64,000 bases of DNA from Athripsodes cinereus (taxonomy: Eukaryota > Arthropoda > Insecta > Trichoptera > Leptoceridae), in assembly GCA_947579605.1 (NCBI GenBank), contig OX388318.1, positions 12,524,001 to 12,588,000 on the forward strand, given 5' to 3'. The notes beneath the pieces were generated by a model, which worked only from the letters and a program-made list of their open reading frames with translations, made no database searches and was not told the origin of the DNA. Position 1 is the first letter of the stretch. Each line of letters starts with the position of its first letter. The translations under genes and the position numbers were made by a program. Positions 22,919 through 35,537 of this stretch are shown here, piece by piece.

Positions 22919-25334
22919 TATTAGCTTCAGCGCTGACAGCCAGTCCACTGTTCAATAATCATACATAATTTAAAACAAAAAATGGTCTTATTGAAAAAAA
23001 ACACCATTCTCGTATAAGCCGTCACTCTAGTTAAACTTCAAAGCACGATCACAAAAATATTTTCATATTTCTTCATGTTACTAGAATGCTTTCAATGTAT
23101 CAATCATTTTATATAGATTGTTATTTATCTTATATCCAAACATTTCACACATAACATAATATTATGTTATGATATTTTCTTAAAGGCTCTAAATCGATGC
23201 AATTTTCCTATCACGACAGAGCGACAACATTCGGGCATTACGAAAATGGCTGAAAAAATGGATCAAGGATAATATTCTATGTACCAAGTCTTTTATCAAG
23301 TGGAAACAAAGGGACTACTGGGTCGAGGTTGAGAAAAATATTGTTTTAACAACACTGATATCAAGTTTTTGGATAAGTGCCAGGATAAGTTTCAATTCAA
23401 TATTTTGACACCAGGAGGCGCTGATTTTGTTTTAATTTTCGAGTCGTTATTTTGAACGTCAAAAGTTCAGACCAATATTTATATATATTTTTATGGACAT
23501 ATTTTACTTTCGTTTAACTAAATAGTGTCGATTTCATTGAATGATGTTTTTCTCGTTTTTGTAGCCTGAAAAAATTTAGTAGATTTTGAACATTGCTGAA
23601 GTCTTTTCAATTTGTAATATATGTATTATACTATTGATATTATACTTATCGCACATTGCATAATGTTGAAAAATTATGTCGTTTTATGTTTATTTTGTAG
23701 TTCACTTTTTTTGCAAAAAAACATTTTTCACAATCTTTTGGGTTTTGAATAACGCATTTGAGTACATTTTTTGTAATCATTTATTGATTATTTATTCATG
23801 CAATATACATGAAATAAATAAATTGTTACTGTTTAAAAATTAAACGTAATATAATTGAACCTGTTTCAAATATAAAATATTGATAGTATGAATTTCATAC
23901 GAAAGTTTCCACGATATTACTTGATGTGGGAGATGTCGTCGTCTGTGACATATTATACCTATACTTTGAATATTTTTAGATAGAGCACAACAAAATATTT
24001 ACAAACTTTTTCACTTCAGTACCCAAAAATATATTGTATAGACATAGACTGTATGTAGAGTGTAGGTGCTACAGTAAGAGTAGGTATATTATGAGTGCAG
24101 AGTATGGAAATCTTTATCGGAATGATAATAACAACATAACGTGTATGCTTTTAGAGTATAATTTGCAAAAGTTTCCGAATAAGATATTATTATTATTATT
24201 ACATATATTGTATAAGCAAACGTGAAAGGCATTTTCGGTGAAAAGTGGCGAAGTTTCGTCAGTATTTGGTATTCTTGTGAGGATTTGTACGTTCTCAGTT
24301 GACAAGGATATCTACTTAGTGGGACCGCAACAACTTTTATTCCCATCGGGGGGCGAATATTCTCCCAAAATACATACACAACATCAGTAACAGCACGTCG
24401 ATATAGAAATATATTTATTCATTATCGACATCACGAGATGTGCCTCGGTTATGAGAATAAACTCGCAAATGCGAGAAATTCTCATCAGTTAGCTTTTACT
24501 TATCGAAAGTTCTGCATTATTCATGAACTCGTGAACCACTGGTGCAATATTGAAACCACAAAAACGTACACCACTAAGTTGTCCTAAGGTAGGTATTTAC
24601 TTACTTTTGTAGTTATTACTAAATAAATATATACGTGTCCTGATTTTCAAAGTTAATTATCATAGGATATGTTCAGTGTTATTCAAGTAATACAAAAAAT
24701 AATTACACAATTCAAATAAAGTAAAGCTTATATTTTTTTTATTTTAAAAACTGATTTATGAATACTACTTGCTGTATATGTATGATATTTTGTTAGGTAT
24801 GGAACATAAAGATTTTATGGGATGAATAAACCTCGAGGATTAGTGTTATCCTTTTCAAATTTCAAATTCGCCATAATCACTCATAAACGAATGGATGACC
24901 TACAAAACTAGAATATAATAGAAACGTCTGAATTGTAAAAATAAAAACGTTAAATTAATAAGCAAAACAGAAACATTAGTTCATCAAAAACTTAAAACAC
25001 AGTGATTTAATTTACTTCTCTGTAGGTATTTCAAATTATCGAGTATAAAATTTATGATCGCCAATATATCAATTACGAATCTCGACATTTCGACTCACTT
25101 ATATAGTCACAGAATTCTTAGAAGTATCAGAGATTCATTTCCTTTTTACCCATTTCACATCGCTTCATAAGTGTGTTAAGGGTATGTACCGCTTCTAACG
25201 TTTCTGTTACATACAAAATTAACTACTCTCTTACAAACTGTTTACTTATTCAAGAGAAAAGTATCAACTTCATTCTTTATATTATTTGTGAACTCATTAT
25301 ATTAAAAAAGTATTTATAATTATTTTTCTGTGGA
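22919..25334. other. Interval without recognised features
   Basis: Two overlapping minus frames near 24.1-24.4 kb are short and lack domains. No repeat shared with other parts was noticed. Confidence 0.4.
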
Positions 25335-25562
25335 TTTTCCGACAAGTCTCTTACTTTTTGTATTAGTTTTCAAGTGTCCTGTAAAAAGTTGGTATTCATG
25401 AAATCTTACGTTCAAGACATTTAGCATCTTCAATTCAGCGATGTGCCTTGCCACCCATTCTGAGTGTCTTATTTTTTATTGGCATGAATAGGACTGCCTG
25501 CATATTTATTACACACAGTTAGTTTACTGGCTACCTCAGTCGTGAGATATACCATGATAGTA
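25335..25562 (+). mobile_element. SINE-A copy, diverged
   Basis: TTTTCAAGTGTCCTGTAAAA, TCTTCAATTCAGCGATGTGC, CTTGCCACCCATTCTGAG and ATATACCATGATAGTA are in order. A further fragment in the other orientation (CCATCACGGCATGTC) starts near 25967. Confidence 0.75.
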
Positions 25563-27670
25563 AAAATAGAAATAGTGAAAGATATAAAAATGTGCTTCTG
25601 TCAGTTGAAGCTGAATAAATGTGAACGGTTCGGAAACAGATGAGATAAAAACAGCTTCTGAAATAAGAGATAAAAGAAATCTTCGACCAGAAGTAGACTG
25701 AAAAATTTGAGAAGAGCTTCTTAATTAAGAAAGGAAATCTAACGTTCCTATCTATTCTTACACCTATGTAGAAAACTACTTCTTTATTATATACATTCAG
25801 AACTATTCAAATTAGATTGAAATGGAATTAATAATTCATGAAAATCTACCAAATAACAAAATTATAAAACAAATGTTTTTCTACAAAATCGTTTTTTTTT
25901 TAGAAAGACGACGTTCGTCTTACAAGGACATTGTCAATTCTACAAACGAAAAATATTTGACTATTCCATCACGGCATGTCTTTAAAGTAGGACATTGAAT
26001 GGACTCACTGAGTAAAATATTATTAACATTCGGAAAATCCTCTCCATACCGTAAATAATCAGACGTTAAAGAAAAGTGGCATATCCCACTATCCCAAGGC
26101 TAAATACAAGATCCACCGCCCAGACCATAGTTCGTTTCGTTAATTGAATATTAATAAAATATCTTTTATAAGAATATCGGTTGGTACTTCATAAATAATA
26201 TACCTACATGATAATCATGTTAGCATATTATTATATTTTTATTGTTATGACATCCCTATAACCGTAATATAGTTTCTTGTGTAGGCAGCAGGCGCACGTT
26301 AGAATTATAAACATTATGAATACTTAGACACTTTAACAGATACTAACATTGTGTTAATCCATTATATTGCTTAAAGCACTATCACTATACCTAATAGTAG
26401 ATAATAATATCCGCATTAATATTTCAGTCTGTATGTGTTTGTTTACTTACGTATCCTTTATAGTCGCTTCTACAAAAATCCCTAAAAAGAAAACCCCTCT
26501 ATGGAAACTTGCATGCTTTTCATTTATAATAACATTGTTGATTATGACTACGTAGGTATCTCATTTGTGTTTTTGAGTAAATTGAATAAAACATTTAAAA
26601 AATATAAGTAGGAATGTAAAAAGATTTATGCTTAAAAAGTACAATAAATTTTCCACAAAAAATACATTTCTAATAAGTACCTACATAATCTTAATCATGT
26701 TGAGTCGATATGTTGCTGATTTTTTTGCAATGATTTTTTCACACTCGTCCATCTGATTCAGACATTATTTCATTATATTATGATAAAAATAAAAACTCAT
26801 TTTAAAATCTAATCTAAGTTTAAGACGAACAAATTTACAAATTACTGAATTTAAATTTTAAGCTTTTTCGGTAAATGGCGATCGTTTCTATTGTGAATTC
26901 TAAATAGAGCAGGGTATTAAAAACCTAGTCTGTAATATTAAGTAGTAAAAGCATCAGTAGTTAGACAGATACTAAAGATAGAAGATAAAAGGTGGTGGGT
27001 ACTTTTAGTATGTATGAATGTATGTATGTTAGCGTTAGCAGCACATGTCATATCCACACAATACAACTCGTCTATCAGATTGACTTTACCAGTATAGTAC
27101 TCTGTGTATAATATTATTATTGTGTATGAACACCCTTAGACTCAAAATAGAGTACAATATATACATCATAGTATTATTATTTATATCTATTATTATTATT
27201 CTATACAAAACCCTCCACATTCACTCATTTCTTCATTCCTTTCAGCTTTACCCATCCTCGGAATTAGGTGTACGAAGTATGAAGAAGAATGTATCTCCCC
27301 AAATATTTGAAAGTCAACAAATTGTAATAGTGATTTAATTATAGATTAGGTATGACGTATGCCTATTAGGACATTTTGTAAGTTTCAGATTGAAATCCAG
27401 TTGCCTAATCCTAGGTCTTCACTGCATAAATATACTTTTCACTGTGAGCTTATATTTAAGATAAAAATGTGTTTTGGCTACGAGTTCATAAATTATTAGG
27501 TGAAGATTTGGATTTATCGTATGAAAAATAATATGTTATGCAGATGTTCGGTCATTCAATCAGGATTTCCCGCTCTCGATTCCCGTTGCTTTCTTACTCC
27601 GCCTTCATTATACTAGCATATTAAATAAAGGTTTTATACAAGGCGGGACTCTTAGTTACTTTAATTTACT
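25563..27670. other. No gene recognised
   Basis: Apart from the SINE-A trace near 25967, nothing was identified. Confidence 0.4.
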
Positions 27671-27977
27671 GGTATGTAGGTAAATCTTCCCCCTTGTGGA
27701 CTGCGTCGTATCCTATAAAATTTTGGCTGCAGCGCGGTCCGGTCTTCCCTTAAGGATATCCTACAGGTTCATGCTGATTTTTTTGAGATGTCAGTCTGCA
27801 CATCTCGAAATTCACAACCATGGCTATCTCTTTTTCTCCACCTCCAGAGCATGTAGTTACAGCATACATGTTCTGTTCTGACTCTATTTCGCTATAACCA
27901 AATTTTTCTCGGCAGAGCAAAACCAGGTACTTGGATTGTTGGGTCCACCACCAGGTGTTTGTTGTGTATTCAATCAT
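27671..27977 (-). pseudogene. Unidentified coding-like fragment within a repeat
   Basis: A 75-codon minus frame (27977-27750) contains EYTTNTWWWTQQSKYLVLLC and ends KNQHEPVGYP. Its lower-coordinate flank is shared with 22728-22767, so it belongs to a dispersed repeat. I do not recognise the protein. Richness in W, Q and C makes it look more coding-like than the surrounding AT-rich frames, but no splice sites or other exons were found. Confidence 0.3.
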
Positions 27978-28634
27978 GCTTGTATCTTAAAGATGTAAGC
28001 AGCGGAAGAATTCTAACCTGAAGTCTTTGGATTGAAAATGTAAGCCTTGTATTTTTTTGTAAAAAATGACTTTTATTATTCTTCCCTCGCATTGTGAACG
28101 AAGTCATATAAAATCAACTAACAGGTAAATAGGTATATAATTATAATAATAAACATGTATATAATATTCTACGTATATCTCAAATCTGTGCTTGTGCCAT
28201 GAATATTTCATGTTACACAAAATCTCGTACAACGAAACAGGCACTAAGCTACTACATTGTTACTATATTGTGTAGTCGCACCCTAATTTCATAAAAAGGT
28301 TATATATACTTACACCGAAAACCCTTAGAGATATATTCTTAAGTAAATACTTTTTTTTACTTTGCTTATTTATAACCACAGTGAGTCCACTAACTACCCC
28401 ACATATATTTTATTGAGAGAAATGTTTTTCGTCTTATGTATGTATAAGGAGAGATTGACAATGTACTTTTAATGCGGCGTACAGACAGCTGGATGCGAAC
28501 GTCAATCATCAATCATCAAGCAAAAATCTTAAATCTTTCGGCGACAAATCGGAGCATATTCCGAAGAAATATTCGCATGAATGCCTTCATTACGTCTCAT
28601 GGACGGACAACGAAATTTATAGGATAGAAAGTTT
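27978..28634. other. No feature recognised
   Basis: No supported gene or repeat. Confidence 0.4.
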
Positions 28635-28833
28635 TTACGGACGCCGCGCACATCTACGCATGCGCAAATCGTTCAACCAAAGAAAAAATTGGAAGGTGGT
28701 CAACTCGAGACGATATCGTTTCTACTGGTTTTTATCGTTTCAGACTAGCTGTCATTTTTTTCACACGCTTCAAATGGCTGGCGATATTTAGGTGCCCTGG
28801 CGATATTCGCCAAAGTGAGAACACCACATAAGA
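28635..28833 (+). mobile_element. Right half of the PIF/Harbinger-like MITE family
   Basis: It is collinear with 12445-12635: GACGCCGCGCACATCTACGC, TTGGAAGGTGGTCAACTCG, ACGATATCGTTTCTACTGG, and GATATTCGCCAAAGTGAGAA then CACCACA. The left half is missing or replaced. Confidence 0.85.
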
Positions 28834-28852
28834 AGGATATCTTATGTGGTGT
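28821..28852. repeat. Head-to-head MITE ends
   Basis: ACACCACATAAGA and TCTTATGTGGTGT form a perfect 13-bp inverted repeat around AGGATA. The second arm equals the first bases of the MITE's terminal repeat in reverse, so two ends abut here. Confidence 0.8.
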
Positions 28853-28952
28853 AAAAATTGGAGTTATGCGCTTATCCTCTCAAAGATATTTTTTCCTTCC
28901 ATGAAATAATCCTAAGTTGGCATTTTATTAAATAATAAGAAGTATTATATAT

Positions 28953-29236
28953 GGCATGCATTTAGTCACTAGAAGACCTCTGCGCTCTATGGAACTGGCC
29001 GTAAATAGACTTTCTGAGCCCAATAGAGCCGGTAAGTCCAATTTCTACGAGAGGGCCTTTGGTGTTGTTGGACCAGTTACGTGGAATCGCCTACCGGTGC
29101 TGCTGAGAGATGGTCAGACGGTCACTAGCTTCAGAGGCAAATTAAAGACTGAACTCTTCACTGGCGCCCTTGAGACGGTCTAGAGACTGTAAAACGGCGT
29201 CATAAATAAAGTCATCCAAAATCATCATCATCATCA
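28953..29236 (+). mobile_element. 3' end of a CR1/Jockey-like non-LTR element
   Basis: The frame at 28956-29183 reads FYERAFGVVGPVTWNRLPV, LLRDGQTVTSFRGKLKTEL and F. This pattern (RSFAVAGPxLWNxLP, then FKxxLKxxLF) ends many CR1/L2/Jockey-type reverse transcriptases. After TAG comes AATAAAGTCATCCAAAATC and an (ATC)n tail. The rest of the element is missing. A decayed relative is at 51730-51870. Confidence 0.8.
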
Positions 29237-29376
29237 CAGGCATTTAGTCCACTTGTGGAATATCTCATGACAGTATGAATAGATAAGAAGTTTATAAGAT
29301 AAAAATATTGAAGACCTTTTAATAAACTACATTCTACATACACAGCTCGTCTTCATAGCATGGTCGAAAAATAAAT

Positions 29377-29633
29377 GAGTCGTATAAATGCAAACAGCGC
29401 TATCTCCTTACAAGGAAAATTTGTGATGGGTATACGTATTTGAAATATTATTTAAAATATTTGCAATATAAAGTGAAAAAAAGTTTGAAAATAACTTAAG
29501 CAAAGAGAAAGTAATATGTTTTCATTTAGAAAGTATAACTTATTACAAGATATTTGAACAAAATATTAAGATGTATTTTGCAAATTTTTATTCTTCTCAA
29601 AAGGAGATAGCGCCGTTTGCATTTATACGACTC
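29377..29633. mobile_element. MITE, 257 bp, with 33-bp terminal inverted repeats
   Basis: The left end GAGTCGTATAAATGCAAACA then GCGCTATCTCCTT is mirrored on the right by AAGGAGATAGCGCCGTTTGC then ATTTATACGACTC. AAAT stands immediately outside both ends (29373-29376 and 29634-29637) as a candidate 4-bp target duplication. The interior is AT-rich and non-coding. Confidence 0.85.
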
Positions 29634-29637
29634 AAAT

Positions 29638-30197
29638 AGGAAAACAATAACTAGGTAATTGCAAACCTTATCATTTAACATCATCTTTCAAACATATTGT
29701 TTTTTATGTAAGCATGAAGATACTTACAATAAACAAAATGTACATTATTTCGTGTTTTTTGGTAATAATTAAAAAATAATTATTATTACACATACCTAGG
29801 TAATTATATACATTTAATTATATCTAGATAAAGTGATAGTGAACACATATCATCATTTAATTACCATCCCTTAGTAAAATATCTACCTAACTGATAATAA
29901 TAAAATGATTATAATAAAAATAATAATAATACTTGTCATGTTTTTATGGTAATTATAATATGATTATAATTTTATTACCGACTAGCCTTTTGCCTTAGGG
30001 ACTGAACATATTACACAATGGCAGAACCAGATTTTTATACCACGCATGTATATTTTTTTTATAAATTATGATAATGGATTTGGAACAAAGCCTAATACAC
30101 CCCAGATACCTTGTGTGTATATGATATGCTTGTCTTTTGATGGTGGAGTAAGGATATAGGGGGTTTAATCGAATCCTTTTTTTAATGAATATTAATC
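29638..30197. other. No feature recognised
   Basis: AT-rich sequence with many TAATAA runs. No gene is seen. Confidence 0.4.
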
Positions 30198-30350
30198 ATT
30201 CTTCTTCTTATTATTCTGCTTATACTAGATCAGAGATCTGTTTACTTGGAATCAAAGGTTCCTCCCATGCTGAAGATCTGTTATCCCTCCATATTTACCA
30301 TCGGTCATGGTGTCTCGTCCGTAGTAATATAAACTATCCTTTCTCTGCTC
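30198..30350 (-). mobile_element. Decayed 3' end of the non-LTR family at 19955
   Basis: CTTCTTCTTATTATTCTGCT then TACTAGATCAGAGATCTGTT parallels CTTCTTCTTCTTAATCTTTT then ATTAGACCCAGAGGTCTGTT at 19.96 kb. The coding frame is lost. Confidence 0.5.
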
Positions 30351-30718
30351 ATGTATTCGACATGATGCCTTCAGAACCATCTTTTTCTACTTCACCTTAC
30401 AATTTTAGAAATATTCCTTGTTTCAATATTCCTACTGTCTCTGATGGGTTTGTCCGTATAAGTCATTGATACCTCATTTCATCCAATGTATTTTAGATAT
30501 TTTTAATATGCAGTTAGTCCACTGGCCCCACAAAAAGGTAAATAGCGTCAAGGTATGAATCAATGGAGTTTGATCTTAGAAATATTGTAACAGATGGGTA
30601 GATATTGTTTAAGCCAGTTCATGTTGGTTCAAACTGCCATTTAATCAAGTGTTGCTTAGGTTCAAGAAATATTCCAGTCTATATACAAATTATTCCGTTT
30701 AAATTGCAGACATAAAAT

Positions 30719-30790
30719 CTTACATGCAGCTGGTCTGCTGGCTACCCCATTTGTGGGATATGCCGTGATGGTATAGTAGTAGTAGTAGCA
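30719..30790 (+). mobile_element. SINE-A 3' end
   Basis: CTTACATGCAGCTGGTCTGC, TACCCCATTTGTGGGATATG and GTGATGGTATAGTAGTAGTAG. Only the last 70 bp are present, at high identity to the copies at 13.5 and 46.6 kb, so this looks like a young 5' truncation. Confidence 0.85.
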
Positions 30791-31082
30791 TAATATGTTA
30801 CTTTTTTGCATGTATAGAAGCGCGTCACTGACATATACCTAAGTAGTAATAGTACATATTAACTTATTGTTGTTTCAAATTATTACATACGACACGAAAT
30901 TCTTCAGAAACGGGTTTGAATTCACAGAGGACAATGTGTATTAAATAAAACTAATAACATTAGTGTATTTCATAATGTTTAGATTTTATTCTCACTTCAA
31001 TTATCATTATCTTTAGGTGTTACTGTCCATGTGTGAAAAATGACATTACAAAATCATATTATGTAGAAATATAATTAACAAT

Positions 31083-31730
31083 TGTAGACGCATTATTCCA
31101 CTTTCATTTACTAGTTCTCAAATTATTCACAACTACTTTCCATTACACTTCCCTCCAAAACTTTCTCTGACTCCAGTCCACCCTTTTATACATTGTCCAG
31201 CTAATTCAGTCGAAGAACTTGAGTCTCAGTTCAGGGATAATTGTAGAGTTCTTAGTTTGGTTTCATAGATCAAAAGAAAACAGAAGTTAAGTTAAATAAC
31301 AAAATATTTATTCATGGTTCAAGTTATTACTGTCCGGTTCAACACAAACAGACACACAGTTACATTTTACACAAGCACTTAATATTATACAACAAATTCT
31401 AAGTTAAAATTAATCAAGTCACTTATCACTATGTACAGTTTATTTTGATACAGGTTTCAATTATTGTTTAGCACTTTAACACAAGTTATTTCTTTTGGTT
31501 CAGCCACCGCCCAACGCAAAAGCGTCGGCCGGTGCTACCGAGGCCAGGAGCAGGGGACAAGTGAAGTTAGTTACAGGATGTTCAACATAGAGAAATTTAA
31601 CGGAAGTCAAAATAGAGTTTTATTTAATATTTGCGGGATTCTTTCCTTCAAAAAAAAGTCAAATGGTAACTAAGTAAATTTTAATATGGAATACTCTAAT
31701 AATTATCTATTGTTATTTTTAACTACGACA
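31083..31730 (-). repeat. LTR (3' LTR in the element's sense)
   Basis: 648 bp, same length as the LTR at 35538-36185. It is followed inwards by TTCCATCTC, which on the minus strand is the purine tract GAGATGGAA. A GC-rich patch near 31510-31560 (CGTCGGCCGGTGCTACCGAG) stands out. Confidence 0.93.
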
Positions 31731-33394
31731 TTCCATCTCAAGTCATTTCACAAAGAAAAAAAATTAAAAAAAAAGAAAAGTCTCATTGTTACGTTACAAA
31801 GTGGAAATTACAGTTACAGAGACTATCAACACATCAATGGAAAATTACAGTTGCACAGTGACATTACAGGAATTAATGATGATCAATCATGAGTTACATA
31901 TATCAATACTTTTTTTTTTTTTACAAAGTTTTTGTACTTAATTTCACCTTCTATTACAATCCTCATCAGGAATGTACACGTCATGAGCCAATAATGGGAC
32001 CAAGAAGATGTACCGACAGGGCAGGTCGCAGATACGGAAATCGTAGACAATACCCTCGACATTCCTCCAAGCACACCATTACGAACTCAAGACAACAATT
32101 ACAATATTACACATTATTTTCACAATTTCAACAATATAACCCTCAAACAACAACCCAACACCCAAGTAATTTCAGAATACATAGTTTGACAATAAAATAA
32201 AGGGGGGTAGTCAATCCGACCTTCAATCTTGCAACAATTATACCTGAATTACCAATCTCATTACCATTATACCTGATCTACCTCTATTCTAAGGGCGGCA
32301 ATCTATACCCTATTGAATTAAACATGTTATTTCCATGGGGTGTTCGACCCATCTTGCACAGGCTTGACGACATATATCAGGTGTCCAACCTTTCGCGCGG
32401 AGCTTTTCCAAGCGAACCTGTACGTAACATTTGAGCGTCCTCAATCTCTTACAATGACAATGGCTTGTCGGGCTAGCTTCGACTGGCGACCACAAGAGGT
32501 TCCAGACGAGCAAATACAAATTTTAAAAAAAAACTTAACTAAATTCGAGTTATGCTTGACTTTCTATAGGGTGAGACGATTAGTCACACCTCTAAATCAG
32601 CATAACTCCGGAGATGAACAGGGAAGAGTGCGAATCATCCAACTGACTCCGTAACATTCATTCTTGACATTTGAACATTACTGATAGGGTACGCATGCCT
32701 ATACAGTAATAATGTCGAAATGACCAACAGGTTCACATACCAAGTGAGAACCTTGTCATTAAAATTTTGGTGAACCAGACAATTTGAAACAATCTAAACA
32801 TTACAAAATTTTCCTTTTACCGATGCAACCTTGACCCTTTAATACAATTGTTACAATTATTATCTACTATCCCAATTAGTGACAACCTTTCACACACTTT
32901 TATACTTCAACATTTATGGCTCAATCTGACATACTTCATACTTTTATACCTTCCATCCTTCATCTATCATAAGACGTACAACAGTTATCACATAAGTAGG
33001 AGATTGGTAAGAGACCAATTACAAAAGAAAACGACTAAATATTATACTTTCGTATAAGGAAGGGTCGAAATTGCATCCGGTTTTTCTTAACATCCTAACT
33101 TAAAATTAAACAAGTATTGTCCCTTGCCTGAGCCAGTGGGGGAGTTCAGATCTTAATGAATAAGTTGCATGTTGAAATGGCTAGCTTAAGAGATGGAAAG
33201 GCAACCTCATTCACCCAAAGGCACAAACAAGAGAGAAATTCACAATACAAAAGGTTGAGCGCCACGAAATTCATATTTTAAATTTTTTTTACAAAATTCC
33301 TTCAGAGTCTGAATTGCGAAGATCCTCTGAGGCATACTTAAAATTAACAAGTTTACACGTACCTGAGCTGTAGTGATTACATACATTATTCTGA

Positions 33395-33650
33395 TATGGT
33401 AACAAGATTCATTATATACTATTACAGGTTTTCCAATTTCTAAGTTATTTTACTTTTTCTATTTATCAAAACAATGGAATTTCAATACGTCCTTTGACAG
33501 TGACGTCATTACAGTACATACATTTTCATGGCATGGCGACAAGACAAGTTATATATTATTACAAGTTTTCAAAATTTCTAAGTTTTTAATCAACACAAAC
33601 AATGAAATTTCAATACGTCATTTGACAGTGACGTCATTACAGTACATACA
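33395..33650. repeat. Tandem duplication with TGACGTCA sites
   Basis: Two units of about 125 bp share TTTCAATACGTC, TTTGACAGTGACGTCATTAC and AGTACATACA. The palindrome TGACGTCA, a CRE/ATF-type site, occurs at 33501-33508 and 33629-33636. The duplication lies in the non-coding interior of the LTR element and could act as an internal enhancer. Confidence 0.7.
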
Positions 33651-33836
33651 GCTCAAGCAGGGTCAGTGTGATTTAAAACTTCTTAACCTAATACATCAAT
33701 TGTAAATTAAAAAAAAAACAACTCTTTCGAACTTGTTGCATAGTCAAGTGCAATGTAGAGAAAAATTTGAAGCTACACTTTAATAATGTCTTTAACATGG
33801 AAATGAAAAGTTTACATTCACTGGAGCATAAGTAGA

Positions 33837-34118
33837 TCAAGCTCGAGGTGTTACATGAGGATGAGCAACGGAACGGTCGCAACTGGGGACACTTTCCTCA
33901 GCAGCGATAGCACAACTAGAATTGGTAACATGCAGCAAAGTAGTATTTTCTAAAAGTTGAGGAACATTTGAAATTTTGTTATTAAATACCTTACATTGTT
34001 CACGTAGATCATAAAGTGACTGCGCAGGTTCTACACCTCTTTGGGATAAAGCATGCTTCAATGTTTTTGTGTTTGATTTTTCCACCCGAGGGATGGGCGT
34101 AATTAAGTATTCAGACAT
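33837..34118 (-). CDS. Small open frame in the LTR element, possibly a gag remnant
   Basis: 93 codons beginning MSEYLITPIPRVEKSNTKTL and ending HPHVTPRA, about 1.4 kb inside the 5' LTR. It is on the inferred sense strand and is the longest frame on that strand of the interior. No zinc knuckle, protease motif or other known domain is seen. Leader length and position fit a gag start, but the assignment is inference. It may be chance. Confidence 0.3.
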   Translation of the reverse strand: MSEYLITPIPRVEKSNTKTLKHALSQRGVEPAQSLYDLREQCKVFNNKISNVPQLLENTTLLHVTNSSCAIAAEESVPSCDRSVAHPHVTPRA

Positions 34119-35537
34119 TTTGAAATTAAAAAAAATATCAGTTGTATTTCAATTACTTGACTTCAAAAAATTCAACTGCGGTTCGCAGAGGGTTAACAAT
34201 TTCAATCGTGTTCACTAAGAGTTAAACCAACAAGTTCAAAATTCAATTGCTACAAAACAAAAATTTACATTTATTTTCAATTGTTACTTAACGTCCACAA
34301 AGGGTTAAGTGTACTTACATTTTCAAATTCGTAAAAGGTTGTGAAAGGTTAACATTATTTTATTTCAACTTAGTTCAAAAAATTATTTCCACAAAAAAAT
34401 TAATTATTAATTTAACTCTTTGTCCCAGCACTATAAGTATTAATAATTTTATCCCAGCACTAGTTCACTATGCATTAAACCATAGATGATATTGCATTCA
34501 AAAGTTCTCTATAGAATCAACATTACAACTCTAATTGTTTCAAAATTCTTTTAACGAATTTAATATTCACAACCAAGGACACAAATCTACCTTTAAGATA
34601 AAATCAAAACAAAAATTTATCATCAAAATGAAATTCCCCATCAGAAGCTACCACACATACAAACTTATTATTATGTATAGCTAGGTAGGCACAACAACAT
34701 TGGTACAATTTTGAGACATTTCAACAATCAATTACTGCTTTGCAAGACTGCAAATTGCACACTGGATCTTGACGAGAAAAGAAAAGAACTATAACAATAC
34801 ATTACGATTCTCCAGGCGCAATAGATGTTTCCTTCCTTGGTACCTAGCCTTCAATGACGTAACCAAAAAGAACGTTGAACAATTATCGGAATATTAATTT
34901 GTTGTATTCACATCTGTAGTGGAACTGCTCTACGGTCATCAAAAACGCTGGAACATGGCCTCATCATTCATTCATCTCTTGAAAATATCCACCGCTTGGC
35001 TCTGTATCAGGGTATCCTCACAGGCAGAACAACTGGAGAAACGCTTCTTGGACATTTGGTCTGAATTATGTTTCATTCAGACATTGAAGTCATTGTTCGA
35101 AGGAACTTGAAATCATCTAGCACTGTTTAATATTGTTTTACTTGAGTACCAAACGTACAATTGTACTTATTTATTTGCAAAAAACTGTATTTAATTATTT
35201 TATTATTATTATAAAACGTTTAAAACTAGAATTGATATTTATCTTTCACTTATTCTTCGTAACCGTTGTTATTTTTAAACTTTTGTTGGAGAGACGAAAC
35301 ATGACGTTGCGTGTTCAGTGTTGACCGTGTGAGTTGAGTCGTTTTAGAATTGAGCCGTGTCTTCGGGCGTGGCTCGAGAAGATACGTTGCAAAACGCAAT
35401 TGCGTTGGCCATCTTGAATGTTCTAATGCGTCGAAATTTTAATTAGGTTATCACATAACAAAACTAATTGTATCTATTTTTACACTGAATTTATCACTAT
35501 GAAACCAAATCTGGCCACACGTTGCAGGCGTCATTTA

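Noticed and set aside
28956..29183. Small host gene of 75 codons
   Set aside because: The peptide matches the usual end of CR1/Jockey-type reverse transcriptases and is followed by a retroelement tail.
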